Assembly (NCBI GenBank): GCA_033557835.1
Contig: JAWQRO010000396.1
Coordinates: 1 to 39,951 of the forward strand
Source of the DNA: Helochares maculicollis
Taxonomy: Eukaryota > Arthropoda > Insecta > Coleoptera > Hydrophilidae
Length of the DNA: 39,951 nt
Direction of reading: 5' to 3'
Shown piece by piece: positions 1 to 10,499 of the stretch (its first letter is position 1; each line of letters opens with the position of its first letter). The notes beneath the pieces were generated by a model. It ran no database searches. It saw only the letters and a program-made list of their open reading frames with translations, and was not told the origin of the DNA. The position numbers were made by a program, and so were the translations under genes.

Positions 1-189
1 TACAGAGCAGACCTGAACCATCTAATCTTACAGTGCCCTAACAGCAGAACCGCCATTGACGGTTTCTTAGAGACAATCCAAAACATAGACAGAACCTTTC
101 AGCTGCCAACTTCAGTAATTAACATACAACAAACCAACAAATTTAAAATAATTGAAGCCCTTTATGAACAACTAAAAAAATTAATTTAA
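1..189 (+). pseudogene. C-terminal end of a non-LTR retrotransposon ORF2 (window-truncated)
   Basis: Frame 1 is open from the first base to a TAA at 187-189 (62 codons). It reads HLILQCPNSR near the start, which matches the zinc-knuckle-like H-x(4)-C-P signature found after the RNase H domain at the ORF2 C-terminus of I/Jockey/R1-type LINEs. A helical, Lys/Gln-rich tail ending in EQLKKLI follows. Only this end is inside the window, so the reverse transcriptase and the state of the upstream reading frame cannot be judged. The family call rests on the short motif and on the abundance of LINE relics nearby. Confidence 0.6.
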
Positions 190-193
190 TGAT

Positions 194-310
194 ATGACTA
201 CACCTATTCCACCTACTGTTCCAAGAATCGATTTGTATAACTATTGTAGGGCTATATGGGCTATGATCCCGAAGAAGCCTGAGAAAAAGAAAAGAAAAAA
301 AAAGAACTAG
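194..310 (+). other. 38-codon Lys-rich ORF just after the LINE ORF2 stop
   Basis: An ATG four bases after the preceding stop opens 38 codons ending in TAG at 308-310. The product starts MTTPIPPTVPRIDLYNYC, passes through RAIWAMIPKKPE and ends in a run of Lys/Arg. It is probably the 3' tail of the LINE upstream, or a frame-shifted continuation of its ORF2, since some I-type elements end in such basic stretches. The A-rich end of this ORF could instead be remains of a poly(A)-like tail. Translation is unproven. Confidence 0.3.
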
Positions 311-645
311 TGGCGTACGATTGGAAATACGGGTGATATTACTAATACATTAAGGGTGAACTGACTATTGCAACCGTCGAATAATAACATTCTTGAGGAT
401 AAATCCATCAATTAATGAGCAAATTTTTAATAGTAGCCTAGAGACCCCAACAGTATTAATTATTTTAAATTCACAAAGCGGTTTCCATCCAGTAAAAGTG
501 TGCAAATCTCCATAGTCATTATTGACCTGAAGAAAGCGTTTGACTTTACCCGAAGCACAAAACTATAGAATATCTTACAACAAATAAGAGTCGATAATAT
601 CCAAATTAGAACAAATAAAAGCCTCGACAAAACTGTAGCTAAGTA

Positions 646-1913
646 CAGGTGTCCCAAAATTAACGCAAGATTTGAATTTGCCGCCATTGGTGCAGTTTCG
701 TTTTGGCAACCCTGTTAGAGAAACTATTTCTCAGCAGTTTGGGGTTAGTAATAAATGGAGCGTTACACGATAGAACAATGTGTCTTCATTATTGAACAAT
801 ATTTCAAAAATAATTAAAGCTTGGCGGCCGCAGTTCGAAAATTTTATACAAAATATGGTCGGAAAAGTATTTTAACTTCGTCAACTGTGAAGAGATTAAT
901 TGAAAAATTCAGGGAGACTGCATCTGTTAGAGACGCCAATAAGACTGGTCGTTTAAAAACAAGCCGTTCAAATGTCAATATCGAAGTAGTGCGTGTCGGC
1001 GACAATCCATGAACCTAAATTCGTTGTCGTGGACAAGAATTGCAAATTTCAAGAAGCTCTCTACAGCGTATACTCGCTAAAGATCTGTGTCTCCATGGTT
1101 ATAAAATTGAATTAACACAACAACTGAAGCCTAATGACCATGTAGAGCGAAGAGAGTTCGTTGAATGGATTATTGAACATCAAAAAATGGATGCTGATTT
1201 TTCGAGAAAAATCATTCTAAGCGATGAAGCACATTTGATGGCTTTGTTAATCGTCAAAATTGCGGCTCTGTTCTGATACCCCACATGTGATTGTCGAAAA
1301 ACAAATGCATCCACAACGTTTCCTGTTTGGTGTGGATTTTTTGCTGGAGGCATAATTGGACCATACTTTTTTGAAAATGAGGAGACTGGTCAAGCAGTGA
1401 CTGTTACTGGTGCTCGATATCGAGTCATGAAAACACAGTTCTTTTTGCCGAAATTGGATGATATTGATGTGGCGAATATGTGGTTTCGTCAAGACGATGC
1501 CACATGCCATACAGCCCGCGAAACAATTCAATTACTGCATGGGACAAGTCCAAGTCGTGTATTCTGTCGTTTTGGTGATCAGAATTGGCCCCCAATACTA
1601 TTAGATTTCTTTTCATGGGGTTATTTGAAATCACAGGTCTATGACAACAAACGCACAACCACCCGTTCATTAAACGAGGAGATTCAGCGCCGCATCAACG
1701 AAATTCAGCCACATTTATGCAAAATAGTCATGGAAAATTTCGCCAACGAGTGCGTATGTGCACGCAAAGCCGTTAAGGCCATATTCCCGATGTGTTATTC
1801 CATAAATAACCCTATCCTATATACTTTATGATTCAATAAAACAATAACAATCAAAAGACTAACAACTGTGTTGTCTATTTAATTCAAATCTTGCGCTAAA
1901 TTTTGACACCTCT
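646..1913 (+). mobile_element. Full-length but inactivated mariner-like element with both terminal inverted repeats
   Basis: The ends match: 647-678 starts AGGTGTCCCAAAATTAACG, and the reverse complement of 1881-1911 starts AGGTGTCAAAATTTAGCG. Both continue into CGCAAGATTTGAATT, giving terminal inverted repeats of about 31 bp with a few differences. TA dinucleotides lie just outside (644-645 and 1914-1915), as expected for the TA target duplication of the Tc1/mariner superfamily. The total length of about 1.27 kb is normal for mariner. The element sits inside a LINE relic, so it arrived later. Confidence 0.85.
755..1831 (+). pseudogene. Mariner-like transposase pseudogene
   Basis: The ATG at 755 opens MERYTIEQCVFIIEQYF, followed by an N-terminal helix-turn-helix segment (AAAVRKFYTKYGRKS, then STVKRLIEKFRET). 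The first acidic catalytic residue is in ILSDEAH (about 1220), the second in WFRQDDATCHTA (about 1490), and the third candidate is the Asp of LLDFFSWGYLK (about 1600). The frame is broken by TAA at 815, TGA at 1010, TAA at 1016, at least two frameshifts between 1230 and 1400, and an apparent in-frame loss of a few codons just before LLDFF. As it stands, 36 residues separate the second and third Asp. The last open segment (1397-1831) still reads continuously to a natural stop. No functional protein can come from it. Confidence 0.85.
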
Positions 1914-2569
1914 TATGTCACCAACAAAATTTGAGACAAGAAATAGGATTAAGCTCTACCCAGTGTAACGTGTACATGGTTGCAATACGCAAGTAGTTGA
2001 TTAGAAAAATAAAGAAATATTGAGCACAAACATCTGCAACACGTGTGCCTCGCCGAATTTGAATTTTCAAGCTATGTAGTAATTGTGGCCAAAAAAGAGC
2101 AAGATCTGCAAGAAAATAGAAACATACGAAACAAAGAACTATTAAAATATGGAATTAAAATGAACTAGACTAAAGCAAACGCTACGCAAAGAAGCAAGAG
2201 CCAATTTTGTAGTAGCAAACACAAAATTTTGACAAGTAAGCCACTATAACTACCTGGGAGTCCTAATTGATAAATGAGAACAGGCGGAACGGACATGGAA
2301 GAATTGTAAAAGCATAGAAATTGTATTAAGCCATGAATAATTGCTTCATAAACAAAAAAAGGGCCTAAATCAAAACTCACAGCATACAAACCAATATATC
2401 TCAATACTGAACTAAGGATGTGAAACATAGATGTTAACATAACGACAAAAGAGCAAGTTTAAAGCAGCGGAGGTAAGATATTTAGGAAAGGTGCGAGGAG
2501 TAACAAAAAATGGCAAGTGTATAAATACACATATAAAAGAGGAACTTGAAGTAGATTCGATTTTTGGGT

Positions 2570-3890
2570 TTTTCCTAATACTCTCCATCGTAGTGTTATT
2601 ATGAATTATCGTTCAATTTGATTTATGTCGCAAAATAGGACAATGTAATAAAAATGAACAAGTCTATTAAAAAAAAAACCATGACATTTTAAATAGAATA
2701 ACAAGTTTATCGAAAAAAAGATGTGTTTCTATTTGTACTTTTAAAAACTTTGTGCCACTTAAAAGACATTCATTCATAAGAGATACATTTTATTACCAAT
2801 TTTGAAAACTAACCAACGGATACTTAACAAATGAATCGTGATGTTTTAACAGAAAGATTTTTCGGTCGGTAGCTCGAATTCTTCAAAGCGCAAAAGTCAA
2901 AATATACGAGAAATGTGTAGCTAGTACTTAAGTAATGAGAGTTTGCCCATGATCATCAAACTACAGTTCTCAAGTAGTAACTTTCATTAGACAGAGCTAT
3001 TTGTGATAAACGAGCTTATTTCAAGGGTGGTCTCATATCATTTTCGGACAGCCAGTTACCTATCAACATGGTTTTGTAACAAAAGAAGACAAAAACATCG
3101 CCCCTAAAGATACGCTTGAAAATATTGAGAAGAATTGCAAAGCAGGGCCATTGAGGATATTATTTCAATGTACTATGATGGGAGGTGTGATAACATTATC
3201 TACTCCCGGTTGATTCAACGTTTTCCCCCTGCTTAATTCTCTATATAATTATATGTTTGACTATTGGCCAATATCAACGTTCAAATACACTGCATAAATA
3301 TTCCCAAATTCGATAGAGACGAACATAGATAGTCTTAAGAAATTGCTCTAACAACTACTTCCACAAAGCTTATCATCATATACCTCATCCTCAAGAGCAA
3401 AACGGGCCAAATCAAGTCCTTTGTTCAGTTCAAAGGCTACCAGATACATTTCATAGAAGATTTCCTCATTTTTAAGTATCGGTAAGCAAAATTAATTTGA
3501 CAAACAAACTGACAGAAGCAAGACAGGTACTAGGCAAGACCGCCTTTCAATTAGAACAAAATTATTACAAATTTTAACGCATTCATCTTAAGTTTTAAAA
3601 ATCCTTCCTCTTTTTATCCCCTTAAATTGATGATTAATTCGTGATTCATTACTTTAGAAAAAAATTACACTATCAATTTTGTCCCACCAACAGGAACATT
3701 TTGTAAAATATCGGTATATACAGGGTGTTGCAGAATTAATTTCCAATACTTAACCCTCATGTTAAGTATGCCAATGTGACCTGGTATTTTCTAAATATAT
3801 ATAAAAATGTTGAAAATTTGGCTAATTTGGGACTCCTGGCGTAATTGAAATGATGCCGATAGATCATACTGGGTTAAAGAATATTGTGCA
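2570..3890. other. AT-rich intergenic stretch, no gene recognised
   Basis: No ORF with coding character, RNA gene or clear repeat was seen. A possible transposon end lies at 3721 (CAGGGTGTTGCAGAATTAA). It resembles the start of mariner/Tc1-type terminal repeats, but no matching inverted end was found. Confidence 0.4.
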
Positions 3891-3894
3891 GACA

Positions 3895-4432
3895 CAACGA
3901 CACCGTTATTGCTATAAATATAGCGGCAACACAATCACACACGTCGTTAGATCCTTCAAACCTCGAGATTACAATTTTTCATGAACGCAAAACCATCCTT
4001 ATCAAAGAGAAACAGAAAAAGAACATAAACAACCATTGAAGTCAAATTTTATAGCTCCGCGGTTTTTCGAATCATTTAAAACGGAACGTGACCTCGAAAA
4101 AAGATCGCTTTGTATTACTATCTTCCGCCGCAAGTAAGACAATTACAAATACATCGCAAACTAACGCCACCTTTATTTCTATAAAAATACCGGCATCACA
4201 ATCAAAACAAAGCGTTAGATCCGTCATAATCACGAGATAAAATTATTTCACGAACACGAAACTTTCCTAATAACATAAAGACAGAAAAAAGAACATAAAC
4301 AACCATTTAAGTCAAATTTTATTCGAGTGCGTTGTTTTTTGAACTGGAGATCGGACGTGACCTCGAAAGAATATCGCTTTGTATTACCGCCGCAACAAGG
4401 GTGGGTACATCATACATTGCAAACAAAACAAT
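3895..4432. repeat. Tandem dimer, unit about 268 bp
   Basis: Two diverged head-to-tail units lie at roughly 3895-4162 and 4163-4432. Paired landmarks keep the same spacing: GTTAGATCC at 3946 and 4214 (268 bp apart), and GTGACCTCGAAA around 4090 and 4359 (269 bp apart). Between them both units carry AGAACATAAACAACCATT, GTCAAATTTTAT and ATCGCTTTGTATTAC. No coding potential was seen. This is either a short satellite segment or a local duplication. Confidence 0.85.
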
Positions 4433-4439
4433 AACTTAA

Positions 4440-5350
4440 TTGTCGACATTCTTTATCGTTAAAATTCAATGGCTACTTAAATACGATGGACTACAGTCAG
4501 CTTCTATTACAATTAATAATACAAATTCATGTTATTGCGACGACAGAAAAACATGCACCCCTTCTCTTGCGTCTGTGGTTGTAAATTTATTGCGCTTTAC
4601 GGTTTTTGAAGGGCATCCGTTTTCATTTTTATCATCTTGTCTACTATAAAATGATGGTTTTTCGTGTTTCATGCTTAGTAAGGTCAGATGAGTTACATAT
4701 TATTAAATGCCTTTCTTTGAATAAGGCATAAAGAAAAGTCTAGCTAAGTTACGTAATAGTAAATAATGTATTAAAAACAAATTGAAATGAATGCAATGCA
4801 ATTCTTTGAAATACTGACAAAATTCGTCTGTTTTCGACCGATGACGTCATAGAGAATTCCAACAGTGGTTCTTAATATATACATGTAATTAATATCCTGG
4901 TTACTAATTATTTTTAAACCGGTATCCGCATAGCAAATTTCTCGGTTCTACCGTCAATTATCACCCTTTGTTTCTCAATTCTCAAATAATGGCAAGACAC
5001 GTATTTTTAAAAATGAAAGAAGAATCTTAATCTCAATTTTCGCATGTGTAGCACAAACGGTGTCTGACAGAGTGGCACCTCTATCAAACAACTGCTCATT
5101 ACATTGTGAGGTGAATTGTCATAAAATAGTACAGCACGTATTTTTGAGCTTTCTGAATTTTGATAAAGGACCAAATATTGTTCTTTTAATTTTAAACAAA
5201 AATTCTAAAAGTAAAATTTTCAAGTCTTCATCATTTTTAGTTTTTGAGATAAAAGACTTGTTATAAACATATTTCATTTTCACTCCCTTAGGACGGGAAT
5301 TTTAAAAATTCCTTGCGTACACAATAGACAATTTGTCCAAGAAATTCAAT
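4440..5350. other. AT-rich intergenic stretch, nothing recognised
   Basis: Short ORFs (for example 4440-4649 and 5060-5266) have no recognisable domain and occur at the density expected by chance in AT-rich DNA. Confidence 0.4.
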
Positions 5351-5354
5351 ATTT

Positions 5355-5840
5355 TTACATTCCCGTATTACTATACGACGTATAGTATAGGGACGATATT
5401 AGAATCATGAAAAAATTCGACCTCGTGATTTTGACGAATCTCCACGTTTTGAGCGCCCCTGAATCCATTTTGTCCATTTTTCGCACGTTGTCTGTGTGTG
5501 TATATAAACATGATAGCAGCCAGACCGTTTCAGGTGGAGCGATGAAATTTGGCATGCAGCTATTATCGCGAAAACTTAGATCTGTATCAACTTTTGAGGC
5601 ATATAGTATATGTGCATGTTCACCTACCGTCTTTAAAATTAAGCTATCGGAGTGAAATCGCGCACATGTTAAATATGACATAAAACTGACAGATACAAAT
5701 TTTCAACATGATCGGAGCACCGGAAGTGCTATTTTTATAATTTTGAAAGTTCCAATTTTAGTGAGCCTTGGAATAAAAACATTTACAAAAATGGTAAACA
5801 TGGACAATATAGCAATAAAGAAATATTACAGACTAGTTAA
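5355..5840 (+). repeat. Palindrome-headed interspersed repeat, copy A
   Basis: The copy begins TTTTTACATTCCCGTATTAC and contains the perfect 9-bp inverted repeat TACTATACG-A-CGTATAGTA at 5369-5387. ATCATGAAAAAATTCGACCT then follows. It shares this layout with 18794-19212, including the far end (ACAAATTTTCARCATGAT, CTTGGAATAAAA, ACTAGT), so the unit is about 420-490 bp. Truncated relatives occur at 35986-36270. An 82-codon ORF (5407-5655, MKKFDLVILT...) and a 108-codon ORF on the other strand (5355-5681) lie within it. Neither matches a family I know, but in copy B the corresponding plus-strand reading keeps MKKFDL and a GG-x-x-KF segment. The repeat class was not recognised. Confidence 0.75.
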
Positions 5841-6010
5841 ACGTATTTATATTTTTTAAACACAAAACACATTACATAAAGATATATTAAAAATATTCCC
5901 ATATTGAATTATGAATATTGAAACTTTTGCTTTTATTTTTAAAGCGCATGTAAGTGTTTGTTATTATTAATCGTAGGTATTTTCACGCAGTACAAATATT
6001 TCTACGGGAA
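5841..6010. other. AT-rich spacer
   Basis: Nothing recognised between the interspersed repeat and the GC-richer block. Confidence 0.3.
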
Positions 6011-6014
6011 TATT

Positions 6015-6710
6015 GAATGGAGACACTTCAAATTTTTTGTTCAGCAGGCAGGTTTGACCCACGTTTTCGTCAACAAACACAGGTAAGAGCCATACCTCAA
6101 TTGTGCCGCAGAGGAGGCGCTGGATTATTGTTTCTGAACAAGAAGTTGTGTCTTGTCTCGAAACGCAAGCGCATGACCAGGCTCATCAGGGGGTTTATCA
6201 CAAGACAGAAAAGGGCGCCCACAAAGGACAGAAAAAGAGGCTGAAACAACGGAAGGAGGTAAGGAATAACAGAGGTTCAAGGCAACCCTACGACCTTCTT
6301 GCGGAAGGTCGACTTCACGCGGCAAATGGGAGATTCGTTTGCATTTGTCACTTGAATGACCACCCTTAACTCATCCTCGAAGTCGTCGAAGGCCTTCGGA
6401 ATGGGGAAGGCTCAGTGGAACATCAAGTTGAACTAGGCCAACTTATGACTCAACAGATGGTTAGAGAGTGAAGGGGGTTGCAATGGTCAGTTTGGGTAGG
6501 TTCAAAGTGGATGATAAAACTCAACCCTCTGCAATTTCAGCGAATTCTCAAATCGAGAAAATTAAGAAGACTGTGGGATATTTAAACATTGCAGGATGTC
6601 GTCGATCCACTGTAAGTCTCCTCGTGCAACTCAAAACGCTCCATCCGCATTTCCAGACCAGAACAAAGCTCTGGAAACCTGCAAAGACATGAAATGTTCG
6701 TTTCGAATCT
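6015..6710 (+). other. GC-richer block with eroded coding character, unassigned
   Basis: Base composition is clearly less AT-rich than on either side. One frame runs from 6103 to a TAA near 6367 (88 codons, MPQRRRWIIVSEQEV..., strongly basic in the middle). After this single stop the same frame stays open to about 6471 (EVVEGLRNGEGSVEHQVELG...). A second overlapping frame (6017-6244) is also open and basic. This looks like a decayed coding sequence, perhaps part of a retroelement, but no catalytic motif, zinc knuckle or terminal repeat could be identified. Confidence 0.35.
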
Positions 6711-8330
6711 GATTGGATCTGACCAAATCGCGTAAAACTTTGTTAACTAATCAGTTAAGAGTTTAGATTGTCTTCGATATGGCAAAAGCGTGACAATGAT
6801 TAATACTTTGCGTTGTCCCCGTTTGTACCCCTAATGTTTGCGCAACGTCGGTAGTATGTGAACCTCGATGAAATCCAAACAATCTCTTACATGAGTTGAA
6901 GTTGGAAACTCGTCGGTCATTTTGAACACAATTTATTTAAAGATTGTTAATGATGTGAGTTTAAGTATCTCTTTTGGAAGACGTTCCAAAAACCATAGTA
7001 AACATTGGTTTACTGATTCAAAATTGACCTCAAATAATGTTATAAGACCGCATGACACAAGCAAAACCCTAATATCTTCAAGTACATTATTTATCAGGGT
7101 CGTAATGATATTTACCGAAATTACCTAGGGCCTCAAACAAATTTATCAAAAGCATTGGCGTTATATATAATATTTATGGAAATTAACATTTTCGTAGAAG
7201 TTGATTTATTTATGTGGCTAGGTCGCAAATACAAATTACTGACAAAAGCGAAATTAGTAACCCTTCACTGGCCGTGAGAGCATACGTAATTATACAAAAG
7301 GTTGATCTTTGCGTAGCCCTTGTGAAATACAAAACTAGCAGTTTGGCCTTTCGCCTCTGCATGTTTGTATACCGAAATAAAACAACTATTGCTTTCATTG
7401 CGTAAAGCCGGCAAAGTTATCCCATTTAGTCTCTTCAGGTCCAATGTCAACATATCCTCGAAGAGACTATTTTTCAGTTACACGCTTTTTTCTCAAATCG
7501 ATCAATCAACTAGCATCAAGCAAATCCCAAAGGAAACAAACATCTGTTTGAAAGAAAATTTTATTATTTTTGACTAACATACAAAAAAAATGCGCTTGCA
7601 CTAGGCGCACGTAAAATGATAGGTACATTATTGCATTTATGTGTAATAAACAATTTTATAGTCATTGATTATTGTAAAAAGTCACCCTGATTTGTAGCCT
7701 AGTAAAACTTAATAAGAACATGTGAAAATTGGAAAGGAAACATAAATACTAATGAATAGGAACAAATTGAACAAAGTGTTACAAAGTTGTGAAAGTAATG
7801 CTAAATTGAAAAATAAACGAAAATAGAACAAACATCGAAAATTCAAGATATTTCGAAATCTAAATAAAAATCGTAAATTGAACAAGGCATAAATTAATAG
7901 TGAAAATTTGTGAATTCAGCATGCTGTCGGACAAAAGTTGCCAAAGGCTCGCCATGAAATTCATTTTGAACTGAAGAACAGTACAAATCTGCACAACGAC
8001 GCAATTTAAAGTTGGAGGGCAATTAAATTTTTACCAGAATTGCAGGCAAAGAAAAGAAAATAACAATTAGTTGTGCTTTTAGTACAGATTTGGCTATTTT
8101 CACACGCTAAAGACAACGGACCAAGTAGGTAGTAAATACAAGAGAAAAATGAAAATGCATTAATTTTAACATTTACTAGATTAGAATATAAACCGAATAT
8201 AAAAATCACATAACAATGCCTAAAATTCTCTTTAATTAAATATAGGTATCACAAGAATAGCATAAGAAATTTGTCGAATGAAATTTAATTGAACGAAAAC
8301 TAGAAATTTTTAATAATACTCCAAATATAG
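6711..8330. other. AT-rich intergenic stretch, nothing recognised
   Basis: Several 60-70 codon ORFs on both strands overlap one another around 7210-7577. None shows a domain or a coding bias that stands out, and no repeat was recognised. Confidence 0.35.
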
Positions 8331-8336
8331 TCAACA

Positions 8337-8480
8337 CGAAAATTTCAAAAATGGGAAATCCAGAACGAATCTCAAAAACGGAAATTCCAGAACGAAATTC
8401 AAAAATGGACATTCCAAACGAGTCCCAGAAATGGAAATTCCAAAACGGAACAAAAAACTGGATTCCAAACCGGAATATGC
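8337..8480. repeat. Minisatellite, about 27-bp unit, five copies
   Basis: Consecutive units start at 8337, 8366, 8393, 8419 and 8446 (lengths 29, 27, 26, 27 and 25), with a partial sixth from 8471. The approximate pattern is CGAAATTC-AAAAATGG-AAATTCCA-AA. Because the period is close to nine codons, the minus strand reads a repetitive hydrophobic peptide (FPFLRFVLD-type) within 8331-8582. I take that as a by-product of the repeat and not a gene. Confidence 0.8.
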
Positions 8481-8499
8481 GTTCGATAATTTTGAGTAC

Positions 8500-9990
8500 T
8501 CAACTGAATCACGGATACTACAATTGACAGTAATCCATTGGTAAATAGGTTGTTTAATATATACAATTGCACGAGAAACCAAAAGAAAACTAAAACTGGA
8601 TCGCTGGATCAGTTTTATTTAACATTGTTTAAAACTAATTTTTACATTTATTCGATCCAGGATTTTAAAGTGTCCATTACACTTATATTTTGTGGGTCAG
8701 CTTCAGGACTGGGCTTTGCGTGGAGAACTCGATTTCGTGAGGTACCTCGACGGTTTTTTTCTAAATGCGAACTATTTTTCTAAGTAAGTGTTTTTGCTGT
8801 AGAGTCAACGCAGGGACTTTACAAATTTAAATTCGTAGTACACTCGCCTACTCGATTTCTGACATTCGCTAGACGATGACAGTGGGATAAATCGCCAAAC
8901 GCCAGTTCTCCAGACCAAACCCATCCTCAGTACTTATTAATTACTTTCGTATACAAATAATACACAGAAAAGGGCCGACCTAATTAATTTTTTAATACCT
9001 AAATTTGTTTTTTATACATCTATCTAAGAACTACTAACACGTACCAGAAATGACAACTCTATTAAAATTTGTACGAGTCGAAAGCTGGTACAACTAATTA
9101 CAATAAAGCGAGAGCAACTGCGACGCCCGTTTGTCGTGGGCCGCTTGAACCGAGTTTTTCATGGGATTCTTTGATTTCATTTGGATTTATACATGTTTTG
9201 GTTTAGACGCAGTTCGATTGAACTTTGTTCAAACCGGGTTTCTATTTAACAATTTGGTTGAGCTCTCGGTTTGACGGTACGGATACAAGGCACGGCAGTC
9301 GCTCCCGCTTCGGCCCCGCTCGCCCCAACGAAACAAAATACAAAAAAATCCTAATTCTATACAAGATGACATAGAAGAAAATTAAAAATAAATTATTTAT
9401 ATCAACGTAACAGAGCGCGAAAAAGGGCCGCTATTTCATTTCTTTTACAAATCACAGATGAGTAACAGAGTAAACCTGTGTTTAATCTATCTAAACTAAT
9501 TTTCATTTTTTAAGTCCAGTTCAACGTTAAGCGTATTTTAAAGTTTGTAACGTTTCTTCATTATTTTTTTCTTAGATTTCGGTTAAGCGTATAATACTAG
9601 AAACAGGGGCGTAAGAAGATATGGTTGATTTTTTAAAAATTGATTTAGTAAACTGTTATTAAATTTTAAAGTACACCGATTAAACAGACGGAAAACGACG
9701 ATAAAATTCGAAATACTCTGGAACGAGTCAAAATTCACCTATTTTAGAAAATACATGTTTTTCAAAAATTTGTACATTAAATCCCTAACGTTCCGTGGTC
9801 AGACGCCACGTACGTAAACAAACCCCCCACAAACGAAACCGAGTGTACGCCCCTGGCCAAGCCAAACTCGGGAGTCAAATCGTTGAATGATGCAACAACG
9901 ACGTGATCCAATTTCACTTACACACAACACTCACGACAAATAAGGAACATTAGCAGGTTAAACAATAAATATAATTTAAGAGAGGTCCTT
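8500..9990. other. Intergenic stretch downstream of the 154-codon gene, nothing recognised
   Basis: No ORF of note was seen. The stretch 9120-9320 is somewhat GC-richer (CGCTCCCGCTTCGGCCCC) but contains no recognisable gene. It may hold the 3' UTR of the minus-strand gene ending at 10000, although no canonical minus-strand AATAAA is visible close to the stop. Confidence 0.35.
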
Positions 9991-9999
9991 GGTTCGAAT

Positions 10000-10464
10000 T
10001 TAGTTCTCCTGAGAACACAGACGGAGGACAGGACTGGCCTCTTCGTCCGACTCGTAGAAGTAGCGCTGTTTCGGCGTTAAACCGAGCTGCAGCCGGCGAA
10101 CGGCTTCGTTCACCAGGCTACCGTCACGTAACAACCTCTGGAGGAGCTCGTAGGGATCCTCCTGGACGTTCTCTTGGGTTTTCCTCTTGAATCGCTTCGG
10201 GCAGGTCGTGTCACATATTCCACTTTCACAAGAACAAATCCTCGACGGCACCCTGTACGGCGAAGCTCGCGAAGACTTCCTCGACAAATGACTGCACGGC
10301 AGAGCTTTCATGCTCGTCACGGCCGAAACCCTCAGATTTTCCTTGATTTCCAGCACCAGACCCTCCACATCCTTGGAACTTATGTTGAACTCGGGTCCTT
10401 TGATGGACTTCACTTCTGTGGTGTTTGCGCTGCTTCGCATGTTTGCGGAAGGCATAGCTGGCAT
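10000..10464 (-). CDS. Candidate intronless protein-coding gene, 154 aa, family not recognised
   Basis: A single open frame of 154 codons on the minus strand has base composition richer in GC than its surroundings and few rare-looking codons, unlike the chance ORFs nearby. The N-terminal half is polar and Ser-rich, with a possible helix (KDVEGLVLEIKENL, about residues 32-45). A Cys-rich basic patch follows (CSCESGICDTTCPKRFKRK, about 77-95; putative nuclear localisation signal RFKRK). An acidic amphipathic segment, DPYELLQRLLRDGSLVNEA (about 102-120), ends in VRRLQ. The C-terminus is YFYESDEEASP...CSQEN. The DPYELLQ...NEAVRRLQ block looks like a conserved helical motif of a small regulatory protein, but I cannot name the family. 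The start is the first ATG of the frame (10464); Met4 and Met9 are alternatives. A spliced upstream exon cannot be excluded. Confidence 0.6.
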   Translation of the reverse strand: MPAMPSANMRSSANTTEVKSIKGPEFNISSKDVEGLVLEIKENLRVSAVTSMKALPCSHLSRKSSRASPYRVPSRICSCESGICDTTCPKRFKRKTQENVQEDPYELLQRLLRDGSLVNEAVRRLQLGLTPKQRYFYESDEEASPVLRLCSQEN

Positions 10465-10499
10465 TAAGCTGAACCAACTTTCCGGACAAACACACTCAA

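Larger units (their letters stand above)
465..2565 (+). mobile_element. Degenerate LINE (reverse transcriptase) split by a mariner insertion
   Basis: Reverse-transcriptase landmarks appear in order, in different frames, on both sides of the mariner at 646-1913. To the left are QSGF (from 474) and IIDLKKAFD with the catalytic Asp at 524-526. To the right are RQEIGLSSTQCNVYM (about 1932, in place of the usual RQGxxLSPxLFNxY), YGIKMN-TKA (about 2145, the GLKxNxxKTK block) and YNYLGVLID (about 2250). At 2440-2560, TTKEQVK and AEVRYLRKVRGVTKNGK match the EMRFLRRVxGVTxxD tail of several LINE clades. Stops and frameshifts are frequent and the YADD box is not readable, so the element is dead. The RT landmarks resume where they left off after the mariner, which shows the order of insertion. 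Confidence 0.7.

Noticed and set aside
3721..3745. CAGGGTGTTGCAGAATTAA as the end of another transposon
   Set aside because: It looks like a mariner/Tc1-type end, but no partner inverted repeat or transposase remnant was found within a plausible distance.
5355..5681. 108-codon minus-strand ORF across repeat copy A
   Set aside because: It overlaps the palindrome and the plus-strand ORF, is not kept open in copies B or C, and has no recognisable domain.
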